This document shows positions 36,095 to 46,803 of a DNA stretch of 64,000 bases, one piece after another. The stretch's first letter is position 1, and each line of letters starts with the position of its first letter. Made by a program: the position numbers and the translations under genes. The notes below the pieces were generated by a model, which saw nothing but the letters and a program-made list of their open reading frames with translations, ran no database searches and was not told the origin of the DNA. The stretch is from the NCBI RefSeq assembly GCF_029784165.1, contig NC_073695.1, forward strand, positions 233,680,380-233,744,379, written 5' to 3'. This stretch comes from Wyeomyia smithii. Lineage: Eukaryota; Arthropoda; Insecta; Diptera; Culicidae.

Positions 36095-36275
36095 AGTCGT
36101 GTTTCGGGTTTTCAGACCTAAACCCGACATTTTTAAACCCGAACCCGACCTGAACCCGAAAATTTTTTTCCACCAAACCCGAACCCGACACTTTCAAAAA
36201 ATTTCAAGCCTGAACCCGACGGGCACGGGTCGGGTTTGGGTTTCGGGCTTAAAAACCCGAAGCCCGACCATCTCT
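36095..36275. repeat. AACCCGA-type repeat cluster, right side
   Basis: Many ACCCGAACCCGAC words, with an inverted arm GGGTCGGGTTTGGGTTTCGGG, ending GACCATCTCTG. The inverse CAGAGATGGTC resembles a hAT terminus. Together with 34836-34860 it suggests an older hAT-like element split by the Helitron. Confidence 0.45.
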
Positions 36276-36329
36276 GCTATAGGCATCGCAAAGGAATGCG
36301 TTGGTAATAAAATTCATGAAAGTTAACGG

Positions 36330-36970
36330 AAAGCTGTGCCCGGACGCCGTCTTTAACCATGGGTCTAAAAGATCAACGTGTCTAATTTTCGATTGAAAAT
36401 CTGGGCGATTCATGACAATGGATGAAACACGGACCCATCACTACACTCCTGAGCAGTCTAATCAGCAGTCGGTAGAGGAGTTTTCACCTGATGAGAGTCT
36501 TTCGAAGTGCTTAAAAACTTATTTTTTGGGATTCACAAGATAAAATAAGTATCGTCTGCCTTGAACATGGTGACACAATTAATAAACAATACTATTGTAC
36601 ATTATTAGATTGATTTGACATTAAAAACAAAGTGAACCGGCCCCATGTGGCGAAAAAAGTGCTCTTTCACCTAGACAGCGCTCCCGCTCATTCAGTTGCG
36701 ATACGACTGTTAAAATGAAGGAACTGCGCTACAAATTGGTATCTTTCCCTTCGTTTTCGGTAGATTCAGCTCAGAGCGACTATTTCTTGTTTTCCGCTTG
36801 AAAATGTGGCTTATTGGCAAGCGATTCCACTCAAATGAAGAGGTAGAGTTGGAAAACAAACAACTATTTTAAAGGGCGCAACGCAAAAAAATGGCATCGA
36901 AACATTAGTGGATTTCTACAATTAGTGTTATGCGATAGATGTAGATTAAGTTGAAAAATCAATAGAAATT
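36330..36970 (+). pseudogene. mariner (DD34D-type) transposase remnant
   Basis: Frame-broken but ordered motifs: MDETRTHHYTPEQSNQQS from 36418 (first Asp), CLEHGDTINKQYYCTLLD near 36560, VLFHLDSAPAHSVAIRLL near 36660 (second Asp in LDSAPAH, canonical QDNAPCH), VDSAQSDYFLFSA near 36760 (third Asp in SVDSA, canonical SPDLAPSDYFLF). No frame exceeds 60 codons, so it is easily missed. Stops and at least two frameshifts; dead copy. Confidence 0.75.
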
Positions 36971-37117
36971 ATCATTTGTTCATTAGTACCTAGGTTAAAA
37001 ACTTATCAACTCAAATAAATACTACAAGGTTTACATCCCTAGGGATTGTATGATATTGTCATAGAACAATGCAATCAAAGGGATTCATTTAATGTCCTGA
37101 ATCTGTTCAAATTTGAA

Positions 37118-37150
37118 CCTACGTCTACGCGCTTTTAACGTAGACGTAGG
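37118..37150. repeat. 12-bp perfect hairpin, 9-nt loop
   Basis: CCTACGTCTACG pairs with CGTAGACGTAGG across CGCTTTTAA. It stands alone in otherwise AT-rich DNA. No T-run follows directly, so it is not a terminator. Confidence 0.7.
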
Positions 37151-38745
37151 ATCTTATCTTAACAGAATCAGGCCGTTTGTCCAGTTTACTCTTATGTTTT
37201 CCATACATCCCTTCTTTGAATGAATTTCTCGACCCCAATGAATTTAATTCTCTTTTATTGATTATGGGCTGGTAGTTGTTGAACAAGCTCCCAGAAACTT
37301 ATTTTCGAAACATTTTTTTTAGGAATTAGAAATCAATATTTATTCTATTTTTCAATAACTATACATATGTTTCTATACGTTTTCTGGCATTTGAAAATTG
37401 TTCAGGCATGATAACTTCATTTTTTAAAACTTCCAAACTGACGTGAAATTTTCCAGGTCTCTTTTTAGAGACTCGGTACTTTAAAGCTAGTCCCCAAAAA
37501 AGTCTCATTTTTCAACGAAAGGTTCCTGCAGTCTTATTTTTCACCTAAAATGGTCTCGTTTTTACCTAAAAGTCTCTTTTTCCATTTCTCGTTTTAATTA
37601 TCGCTTAGAAATGAGTAGTTTATTAGTAACAGTGTACGAAGTGACAGTTCTCCGATGTCATTTTCAACTGTTTGATTGCCTCTTTTAATTCAATCCTATT
37701 ATATTTTTATATATACAACCCTTTTGTAAATATCATTTTTTTTTCATTTCTTAGTCTGGATTTCTTCTTTATAAATTTTCTTGTAACCTCTTTTTGGTCA
37801 CTTTCGGTTCCTTTTTGGTCACTTTTTGGTCTCTTTTTTTAGGCATTTGGTCCCAAAATGTACACATATTTATGCAAAAATAATGTAAAAGTTTAGTTCA
37901 ACGTTCCACAATTAAACAAAACTCATGTTCTATTACAGATTTTTTTTGCTTGGTTAGCATTTGTATCGAGTCGTCCCCCTGTGTGTCGGCAGTGGCAGTA
38001 TATACGCAAAAGTTCAAGCTTTAATCATCCAATGTGTCCTTTAAATTCGCACACAATTTGCTCTGACTTTGCACAACGAATGCGTGAAACGCATAACGCA
38101 AAAGTAGTTCAAGGAATACATTGACAGAGATCAAAATCAGAATATGTATCATATACACAAAAACCGTAATGTCTCGGTAAACTTCGGCCTCCTGGCGAAC
38201 GATTAGTTTAGAAGCGCTCAAAAAACCATTCTTTACTGTCGCGAAAAAAAACGACAGCAATCGGAACATCTAAATAGCGAGTCTTGTTGCCGCAGAAGTT
38301 ATTGATGCTGGTGCCAGAAACGCGGAATCGAATGCATTCAAATAAAACCAGAGTCATACTTAAATGCAAACTGTTTTGAACAATCCCAATGTTTTTGTTT
38401 ATTTTTAATGATTGAACAATGTTTTTAAATGACATGTGTTTCGCTCATAAATGATCTGGTTACGCAAACTTCAACTTTTGCGTGTAGTTTTTACTCGGTT
38501 GCACACACAAAGAAATCGAGTTTTATTGCACTGATAGACAAGTACTCTACTCATACAAGGCTCGGTGTGGTACTGTTGCCGTTGACAGCATGTGTCTTAC
38601 AAGACATAAGTTTTAATAACAATCTAACAGCAGACCGATTAATTGTCTGATGAATAAGGGTTAACTCTGCCTGTGGGGATCGATTTAGCGATTTAGCGAC
38701 CCGTGCCGACAGTTGAATGGCAGAAGAGTTAAACAAATATCCTAG
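37151..38745. other. non-coding; short tandem words
   Basis: Around 37440-37840 words such as TCTCTTTTT and CCTTTTTGGTCACTTT recur, suggesting an eroded repeat. No gene seen. Confidence 0.4.
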
Positions 38746-39726
38746 TTCTGAACGGAGCCAGTGGAGTACCAGAGTACCCTCCACTGTACTTCTGTGCTTA
38801 CTGCGTTAAGTGGGGCTCTAAGGCAGCGAAACCTATATTTCCCTAGCTTCTCTTGGGATTCACATGGGCAACACAAACAAAATAAACATTTTCAGAAGAA
38901 ACAATATTCAGAAGGTGACGGAGGAAGTGGTCGAATGAACACTTCTCGATCAGGCGATGTAGGCGGGATTGAACCTTGGCAGTGATCCGCTACATGAATG
39001 CCCATCTGCCCTCTTCATTATCTTCGTTTTCCCAAAGGAGACAGACGCAGACACACCTTCTAGTCTGCCTGCTCCCCGCAAGGAGAGAGCGTAGTGTCTC
39101 TCCAACGCACAAAAGCGCAGGTACGGCGGCGCGCTCGCCCTTCGATCCTCCGGCCGGCCTGAACTACCAGGTCAAGCCGCTGTTAAGCGGCAACGATAGG
39201 ATGACGCTCCGTCACCTGATACTAGCGCCAATCGTCCGGCGAACAAAAAGTCTCAGAAGACACTCGGTGGGAGTAGCCCACAGTAAAATGGTAGATGTTA
39301 TCAATATCGCCATCACCCTTGAAGTTATCCCACCAAACTTCTATCCAAGGTGCAACTTGAAACAGTGCACGGTTTAGATTGCGGCACTAGATTCCCCCCT
39401 ACTAAGGCTCAAGTTCAGGAGTTACCACTTCAAGCACGGCTAGCTTTACTTGGCCTGTGCCGATAACAAAACATTTGTGTGGCTGGAGAAAACCATCCCA
39501 GACCTAACTCCTTGGGATGAAGCCCAACTGCGTGTTTACAACACGGATGACCTGCCGAAAACTGTCCTGTTCGCAGGTTATTTTTTAACAGCGAGAAGAT
39601 ACTGAGATTCATCAAGAATCAAAACGACGGTATCTCTGCACTAGAGTGGTGCGTGAGGAACCGCGGGAGCAGGGAAAGTGTTTCTAGAGATCAATCCGCA
39701 CCCGTATCACCAAACAACGCTTTTTA

Positions 39727-40239
39727 ATGAACTACATGTTTGGTAAAGCTCGCATGCGCCGGGTGGGCAGGCCGACAACCAACGCACGGAAGGGAACTTC
39801 TGTTGCGAAGAGTAGGAAGGTACATGCAGAACGGTCAGTTCAGGTATCACCACCACCTCAACGCCTTCTCGCAACGAACCGGAAGGTACAAATGGAACGT
39901 CCAGCTTCGTCATCACTACCTGCTCAACGCAACCCTGCAATGGGAGATAAGGTTCAGCAGACGTCTAGCAATAACTCGACGTCTCAACCATTCCCCATCC
40001 GCAAACCTGCGATCGAAAGAAAGGTTCCGCAAAAAACTCCAAGGAGCTCATTGCCTCAACCATTTTCAGTTCGCAAACCAAGGTCTAAAAACCATGGTCA
40101 TATGTCTGTCGCCCATCGCTTGCAGCAGGCAAGGCGGTTCGGAGTAATGGCAACCCAAAGCAGCAGTTTTACTGATGGCTACCGTCCGCAAGGTACCGGA
40201 TCCTCCGATCAAACCACAGACGGATCCAACACCCAATAA
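39727..40239 (+). pseudogene. LOA-like ORF1, C-terminal part
   Basis: The frame opens MNYMFGKARMRR, continues the upstream DLTPWDEAQLRVYNTDDLPK block (39490-39560, another frame) and runs through a Pro/Ser/Gln-rich tail with repeated Q(R/P)F..RKP words to a TAA at 40237. In LINEs ORF1 encodes the nucleic-acid-binding partner protein. No zinc knuckle is visible in this segment. Upstream ORF1 (38862-39720) is broken by stops and frameshifts. Confidence 0.55.
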
Positions 40240-40259
40240 GCAGCTTTCGCTGCATCCAG

Positions 40260-40900
40260 GTGAATCTTCACCACACTAAGGGAGCCTCAGGCGTTCTTAG
40301 CAGAATATTCATCAAAGAGCAACGAATTGTTGCTCTGGTCCAGGAACCAGGAACCAACACAAGGGTTCTCGTCTACGGACTCAAAAGGTAAGTTAAACAT
40401 TCAGCCCAAACCAAGGACTGCAATTCTGTTGAACAAAGTAATTAAATCACTTCAATTACAGGATTGATTCAACGTCACGTCGTTGCCATGATAGCGGAGG
40501 TCCCGACGTCCAACGGGAAGCAGGACATAGTCATCGCATCCGCTTACTTTCCCGGGGGTCTGAACGATATTCCGCCTCCCGAGGTCTGCGCACTCGTGAG
40601 GTACTGCAAAGCAACCAACAAGTCGTTCATCATCGGTTGCGATGCAAACGCTCACCACACAACTTGGGCCAGCTCGGATACTAATAATATATATTCTGGA
40701 ATATTAATATATGCAATGTAGGGAACAGCTCCAACGCCATAAGAAACGAGGTATTGAACCTCACTCTTTGCAGCGCAAACATCACTGAGATAGTCGAAAA
40801 CTTGCATGCTTGTCACCAAGCTTATCAGATCATCGACAAATCATCATTGACATCGAAGCATCAGGAACCCGAAGAAGACTAACTGGTCCTTGTATCTGGA
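40260..40900 (+). pseudogene. LOA-like ORF2 endonuclease domain
   Basis: Readable motifs are VALVQEPGTNTR near 40332, VAMIAEVPTSNGKQD and IASAYFPGGLNDIPPPEVCA (40480-40595), then SFIIGCDANAHHTTWASSDT (40623-40682), which holds the metal-binding GCDAN. The frame is lost after 40720. An intron-like GTAAGT...CAG at 40388-40461 actually reads through as LINE coding sequence in another frame. Confidence 0.65.
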
Positions 40901-41248
40901 TCACTTAGCCAACTCTCGGTCACCTTGCTCAATTGACAAACGCACTCCCGCTGAACTTGATACGGCCGCACGTGATCATGAACAAATTATCACTGATGCC
41001 TATATGGCCAGCTGTCCTTTAAAGGGAAGGTTTGTGTGACGTAACGTGCTTCGGTAGAACGAAACGCTCAATAACCTCCGCCGTGAGGCCAGGCGTTTGT
41101 TCAACAGGGCAAAAAGCACATCCAACCGGGTTGAGTACAGAGCGTTGCTCCCTAAGTACAACGTTGAGTTACGCAAGGCAAAAAGAATTTGTAGGATCAA
41201 GCTCTGCGAGGGCATTCAAACGTTGCCCGAAACCTCATGACTCCACAC

Positions 41249-41733
41249 CAGTGCTGATAAAAGTCATTTTCCCCAGCAAAATTCTTCGCAAATTACAGCC
41301 AATCATTTTAAATTTTCACTTCCAATGATCGCAGCACTCTTTCAGATACACTTGATTTTCGTCCTAGTAACGTGCTATTATACTCAGATGAAATAGATCG
41401 CGCGCATCTTTTACGGAATATAATTTGATGACAAATCCAACCAAATGATCTTCACTTCAAAGCGAAAAAGAAAAACAAACAGCCCTCTCAACCTAAATGA
41501 ACCTCACCGAAACACTTTTTCACTGACACTGACCGATGTCTTGACAATCTTCGTTAACTGAAAAACTGATTTTGTTGTCTTGCTTCCATCGCGCGAAATA
41601 TAATGAGGTGTTTTGACAGTTCACTTCCATGCAAAAAGCGGAAAGGGAGAACTCTGAAAGGATTGTAAAAAAATAACGTTTATGGATGCTTTTTTTCACT
41701 TTCACTCAAGAGTGTCAACAAATATCAACTCTG
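41249..41733 (-). mobile_element. 485-bp non-autonomous hAT-like element, copy 2, inside the LINE
   Basis: Reverse complement of the 33890-34378 element, nearly identical throughout. Ends CAGTGCTGATA and (inverse) CAGAGTTGATA. Flanks CTCCACAC (41241-41248) and CTCCGCAC (41734-41741) are an 8-bp duplication with one mismatch. Removing the element plus one octamer restores the LINE frame across the junction (LHT|NGLGQFKKEDGS), which proves the boundaries. Confidence 0.9.
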
Positions 41734-41870
41734 CTCCGCACCAATGGTCTAGGGCAGTTTAAAAAAGAAGACGGCAGTCTTACCGTCACACCTAGGGAAT
41801 CACTGCAGGTTCTTATGAACATGCACTTCCATAGTATTAGACTGCATGGCGGTTCAGAACCGGTTCAGAA

Positions 41871-42276
41871 ATGCCACATGTGGAGCAGGACATCATATGT
41901 TTCTATACAGATGGATCAAAAATAGGATCCAACACTGGCTCCGGAGTCTACGGGCCCGATGTTAAGGAAACTATACCAATGGGTGTATGGCCAACCGTTT
42001 TTCAAGCAGAAGTATATGCCATACTCGTTTGTGCTAAGATATATCTTAAACGTAATACAGGCACGCGAAAATCGCCTTCTCTTCGGACAGCCAAGCTGCA
42101 CTATTGGCACTAAGTTCCGCCAAATGCGCGTCCAAATTAGTTTTGGAGTGCAACCAACTTATTTTGTGAGAGGTATCCCGCAGAATGAAGTTCTACTGTA
42201 CTGGGTACCTGGACACTGTGGTATCGAGGGCAATGAAAACGCTGACTACCTCGCAAAAGAAGTATCAGCACAGTAA
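41871..42276 (+). pseudogene. LOA-like ORF2 RNase H domain
   Basis: Catalytic landmarks: FYTDGSKIGSNTG (first Asp), FQAEVYAILVCAK (Glu), SSDSQAALLALSSAK in a shifted frame near 42094 (third Asp), LYWVPGHCGIEGNENADYLA (His/Asp). Two frame changes break it. Downstream text (KRLLGLKRGDQRLYTGVITG) is the usual C-terminal tail. The RT normally located before this domain is missing. Confidence 0.75.
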
Positions 42277-42600
42277 CTCATTGGACCTGAGCCATTCCTT
42301 GGCACCTCCAAATCCGCCGTCAAGCGCAAACTTAAATCATGGGAAACCCAACAAATAGCTAACCGATGGAACAATACACAGGGTTGCAGACAAGCTAAAC
42401 AGTTTATTTTTCCAAACCCTGATATAACCAAGAGGCTTCTCGGTCTCAAGCGTGGTGATCAACGTCTCTACACGGGAGTTATTACCGGACACTGTCCTGC
42501 TCTTTACCACCTGAAGAACACCGGAATTGTCGCATTCAAAAAAACGCATAAAAAGACCCCAGTATACCTGGTAGTATCTCATTTCTGTTACTAACTGCAC

Positions 42601-43376
42601 ATCATCGATTTGTGATCAAGAGTATATATTCACTCCATTTATAGTATCAGAAAAATAAAACTGTTGATGCCCTTGGCTGTGCCCATAGCAAAAAATAAGT
42701 TTTTAAGAATTTCTATAACATATTCTTTTGCATCGTGTAAATTTTTTAGCTTGTATCAACCAGCCTGCATTGATACACGATACACGTTTTAATTAAAAAA
42801 AGATGTATGGTAAAAAATAAAATGTGAAATAATCAGTTTTTATTTCTAAGCTAGCGATTGTTTAGAAAACTATTAATTTCCATTTGTTATAGTTTAATAT
42901 GTAAAATCTAACTTATTTGAAAAAATATCTCAAAAATTGTTTGAAATTTCAGAGAACTCTAGTATGATAATTTAACGATGGTGGGTTTGTAACCGCAATA
43001 AATTATTTAATAATTTTAGAGCTGGATAATTTTCATAAAAAATATCCTAACCACAGAAACAAAAAAGAAGGCCGACTAATGTTTACCGTAACCGTGTATT
43101 CCATTTATTAATGTGAATCTCACTATCTATTGGGTTTATTGGAAAACCGGTTTAGGTAGAATTAATTATACATGTCTCATTCAAAAATCGATATTCCCCC
43201 AGAAAAATTATTCGTTCATCGTAGAATTCGATTTCAGCACAAGGTCAATGACCTTTTGGGATTGAAATAATTTAGTAACTGTGATTAGAAGCGAAATATG
43301 AAGACCGAAATCAAGTCGTTTATTCAGCTTGTGCTGAAGCGGAAACACGAGATTTGAGAAAAAAAAACAAACACTC
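42601..43376. other. AT-rich sequence, probable intron of the minus-strand gene
   Basis: No open frame. It lies directly downstream, on the minus strand, of the donor at 43378, so it is most simply read as the start of an intron. Confidence 0.45.
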
Positions 43377-43378
43377 AC

Positions 43379-43472
43379 CTGGACCAGGCAACAGCAGGAT
43401 GGTCAGGATCAGCGCCAGCAACGCCTGGACACATCCCCAGGATGTATCGTTATTCCAGAGATGCTTGTTCAT
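43379..43472 (-). CDS. first coding exon encoding a signal peptide, gene unknown
   Basis: ATG at 43472 in the context CTCTGCCATGA opens 31 codons (MNKHLWNNDTSW, then a hydrophobic core QALLALILTILLLPGP). It ends ...CCTGGTCCAG|GTGAGT, a canonical donor, in phase 1. An in-frame TGA lies 30 nt upstream, which fixes the start. Phase-1 signal-peptide exons are usual for insect secreted or single-pass surface proteins built from phase-1 modules. The rest must lie at lower coordinates or outside the window; none was recognised. Too short for a family assignment. Confidence 0.65.
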
Positions 43473-44727
43473 GGCAGAGCTACACGATTCGCGGCTGCCT
43501 CAGCCGGTCGGGCTCCTTACGATAGAAATCCTTCACGTAGAGCACCATCACAGTTCAACCGCGCCAGGGCAGATTTAATTCGCGGACCGGTTGCGGTCTC
43601 TCTCGTTAATGTCGCACGCAACCTTGGTGTTTTTGGGCTGTTGTTGCTGATATTTTTCGTTTTTTTTTTGTTTCGTTCACCTTGCCTTTCAGGCTACCGT
43701 GTTAGACCGATTGTATTATTCGTTGCTTCGTTGTTGGTTTCACAGATACATATATTCGACACTGCCAGAAAGGATCCGATTTCGCTGATGGCACGGCAAC
43801 TGCAGTCACTAGCTTGCACCGTGTAACATTTAAGGTCGACGCTACGATTGATAGCTCTACATGGAATAGTATATTTCACAGTATGATTATAGTATATTTT
43901 TTCCTCAATCAACCAAACTCAAACTGGGCCTCCTGTTCTAAAACTACGAATATGCACTGGCTGTCTAGTTTTCCCCTAAGAAAGACGAACTATTCCTATC
44001 AACACTAAACTACGAACATTTATTTGCTAGACAATTCGTTACCCAAAGCTGTCTCGAAAGGCAAGCACTTATCCAATTATCATTTCGTACTCAAAATTCC
44101 TTCAAATGAACCAACCGAAAACACTTAAAAATCAAGTTTATTCTTATGTAATTAACGTCCCACTGCGGCACTGAGCGGAGTACTAAAAGCAGATTCTTCG
44201 TATTGTTTTTTTCCTTGTTTTCCTTGATGTACACACGGCAAATACGGCACGGAACAAGGAGAGTATATAAAACTCCACACAACTACACACTTAAATTGAT
44301 TTTCCTTTCTGTTTTCCACTGAACTTTTCTTCTCCTAGGGATATTCGCCTTCGTCGACGAATAAAAAAGTGGAAAGAAAACTTCCACCAAAGGCTTGAAG
44401 CGCTCACCTTGCAGTTACCTATTTTTTTTCTTCTCCCAGAAACAGGTTCAAAACCCGAAAGCTAACTTCCTGATTGCAGAGGGACACCAGTTCACACCAG
44501 TCGCGTCGTCACTCCAGTAAGACTGGAACCGACCAAGATAGTTAGTCAACTGCGTTCAGCCAGGCGCTACCGGCAAAAAAGACGAACCTTCCGTCCTGGT
44601 GGTTCCGTTCGGTGTGAGTCTTCCGTTTGTTGGGTCAGCTTTTCCTCTCGTCAAGAAAATTCTGCCTGTGTGCTCTTCTTGCTCTGCGTTTTCCTGTGTG
44701 GAGCCCCGTTCTCTGGGATCAATTGGG

Positions 44728-44766
44728 TCTCCCTTTCTTTCTCTCTCTTTCCTTCTTTCTCTCCTG
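44728..44766. promoter_or_regulatory. CT/GA-rich tract upstream of the signal-peptide exon
   Basis: A run of CTTT/CTCT words (GAGA on the minus strand) about 1.3 kb upstream of the minus-strand ATG. GAGA-factor-type binding or a low-complexity 5' UTR are both possible. Confidence 0.3.
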
Positions 44767-45899
44767 GTCTGTTCTATGCACGACTGCCTGCAACCTCCTC
44801 TCCGTGTCTCCGCTAGTCACATCTAATGCGGTTCGGTCATTCAACACGACGTTCTTGACGTTCTGCTTCTATTTTCGCAGCACGGCAGCATGGGGAAAGC
44901 GACGGAAATTCTGCACACTCTCTTTTTTTTCGTTTTTCATTTCGCACACTGCACACGGAAGAAGAATTTTCACTTCCCTCTCCGTCTGCCCGTGGCTTCA
45001 GTAGTTCTTGCACTAGTCACTGGTCATTTGCTTCGGCCACTTCGAGGAGAATTACTCCGTCTTGTCTGTGTTTTTAATTGAATTAAACCTTTTACCTTAA
45101 GCTCAATGTACGAGTTGACAGCGACAATCACCGCTGAAATGCTCAACGCTTAGAATACTCTTCGACGACAGCAGACGGCTCGGGTTAATCCTTCCAACTC
45201 GCCTGTTTCGCCGAAAACCATATCTCACGCATAATTCATTAAGGACGAACCACACTGCTGGCGGAGAGCTGTTTTGTGTTGGTATGCGGTAGTTTTTTTG
45301 GCGACGGCGACTCGTAGTGATTGGACAGCACGTCGAACTCATGCGACGAATAAAAGAACGGAACTGTTCTCGCCACGCTCCGAAGTTGTGGGTGATTCTC
45401 CCACCCTTTTCCCAGTGTGAAGCCCTTCTCGACGCTTCAGCTGTGTCCAGTACCGAAAAAAAAAATCTTCCCTCCCGTGAGTGTGTGCGCGAGCAGAAAA
45501 ATCAATTAAATCAGATGTCGCAATTTTTCCGTACACGCATAACTCTGGTGGTCGTGTGACTCTCAACTGGAGGCAGGTCCTATGCCAAAGCGATCACCGC
45601 AATGTCTTTTACATAATCCTTCTTTCGCATCGAATCGACACAGCCGCATGCGAAAAAAAAGTCCAGGATTCCACTGCAAACTAAACACATTCAAAACACT
45701 GCTCAATCATAAACGCAATAAAAACAGGAAACGTGTTCACTTCACACTGATTGTATTGTTATCCTCAGGCATCGCAATCCTGGAATTTTCCGAAACACGC
45801 TTTCTAGACCGAATAGTCGAGTCAAGTTCTTCTTCCGCGTTTGATGAATGTCCCAGGTTAGGTCTCAGCACTGAATCCTAAAATTGTATCCACAATCGC

Positions 45900-45965
45900 G
45901 CAAAGCTAAGGAAAACCGTTTGATCTTGACGAGTTTTGCTTTCCGACTGACGGCAAAATTCGATA
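45900..45965 (-). promoter_or_regulatory. candidate initiator promoter for the minus-strand gene
   Basis: Minus strand reads GCCGTCAGTCGGAAAGC, containing the arthropod initiator TCAGT (45950-45946; +1 at 45948). G occurs at +24 and AAACGG at +28 to +33 matches the DPE consensus at four of six positions. The surrounding 45.3-46.45 kb is CpG-rich, unlike the rest of the window. No TATA box at -30. Confidence 0.33.
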
Positions 45966-46564
45966 TCGAATCGAGAAGAAACCCCCGAGAGCTGTGTGTG
46001 CGGCCTGGTATGTTCGACCGTGTGTCGCGATACGGAAAGTTTACACACAGTGACATCTGACAACACATGCACGTACCCAGCACAGCACGGATAACGCGCT
46101 GTTGTCGCCCGCGGACAGACCTGCGATACACGGTTCCACACACGGTCGGTCGGCTCCTGAGCAGCGGAAAAGGAGACGATTAGAAGCAGCAGCAGGCAGT
46201 AGCTCTCTCACATGGTTGCAGTGCAGCGGAGAGCGCGAGCACCGAGAGAAGCAGCATAGTTCCGTTTAGCATAAGAATATGTGAAGCATAAACGGGAGCG
46301 AGCAACGGCAGCGCAAGGAAGAAACCCAACCGAAACGGAAAACGTATACCTACCACGCGACGGTTTACGCGACGGTCGCAGCCGCGGCCGGCGTCGTCGT
46401 CGGGTGGCGTGACATCGTTTCGTTAATGTTGCACGCGAATGCCGCTTGCAACATGCTAACATGTGATCGCTTAGCCCTCATAAAGTCTCCTGGTGGCGTA
46501 CGAAACCAGAGTTAAATAGCTTTCCCTTTTGATAGTTTTTTTTTTTTAAATTTATTGTTGTCTG

Positions 46565-46623
46565 ATTTTTCGTAACTTTCTACCTTTTCGTTCTGGTTTT
46601 CGTAACTTTCTACCTTTTCGTTC
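46565..46623. repeat. two-copy tandem duplication, ~30-bp unit
   Basis: TTTTCGTAACTTTCTACCTT plus TTCGTTC occurs twice in a row, immediately before an RTE LINE fragment. Confidence 0.85.
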
Positions 46624-46627
46624 ATTA

Positions 46628-46803
46628 TTACTTACTTATTTGAATGGCCGTACGTCCTAAGACATGGCCTGCATAACGTAGTTCCGCCAATTCACTCGAT
46701 CCATGGATGCCTGCCTCCAATTCCGTGGGCACCCGCAGACCATGCTTCATCTGGTCCACCCATCTCGCTCTTTGCGCCCCCCCGTCTTCTCGTTCGTACG
46801 TTC
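46628..46803 (-). mobile_element. 3' fragment of an RTE-clade LINE
   Basis: Minus strand ends in AAGTAAGTAATAA-type repeats, as RTE 3' ends do. The body translates to WVDQMKHGLRVPTELEAGIH and similar C-terminal RTE text. It is a 5'-truncated ~175-bp copy. Confidence 0.6.

Larger units (their letters stand above)
38750..42600 (+). mobile_element. LOA-like LINE, RT-deleted and interrupted
   Basis: Plus-strand order: 5' UTR (about 38750-38860), ORF1 start near 38862 (MGNTNKINIFRRNN then a stop), ORF1 body to 40239, ORF2 endonuclease (about 40260-40900), linker to 41248, hAT insertion 41249-41733, linker remnant to about 41860, then RNase H (41871-42276) and C-terminus to about 42600. Reverse transcriptase is absent. 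RNase H plus this endonuclease type suggests the LOA clade (Lian-like); R1-type is the alternative. Confidence 0.65.

Noticed and set aside
40388..40461. Intron with GTAAGT donor and TTACAG acceptor
   Set aside because: The interval reads through as LINE endonuclease coding sequence (GKLNIQPKPRTAILLNK) in one frame, so the splice-like words are chance.
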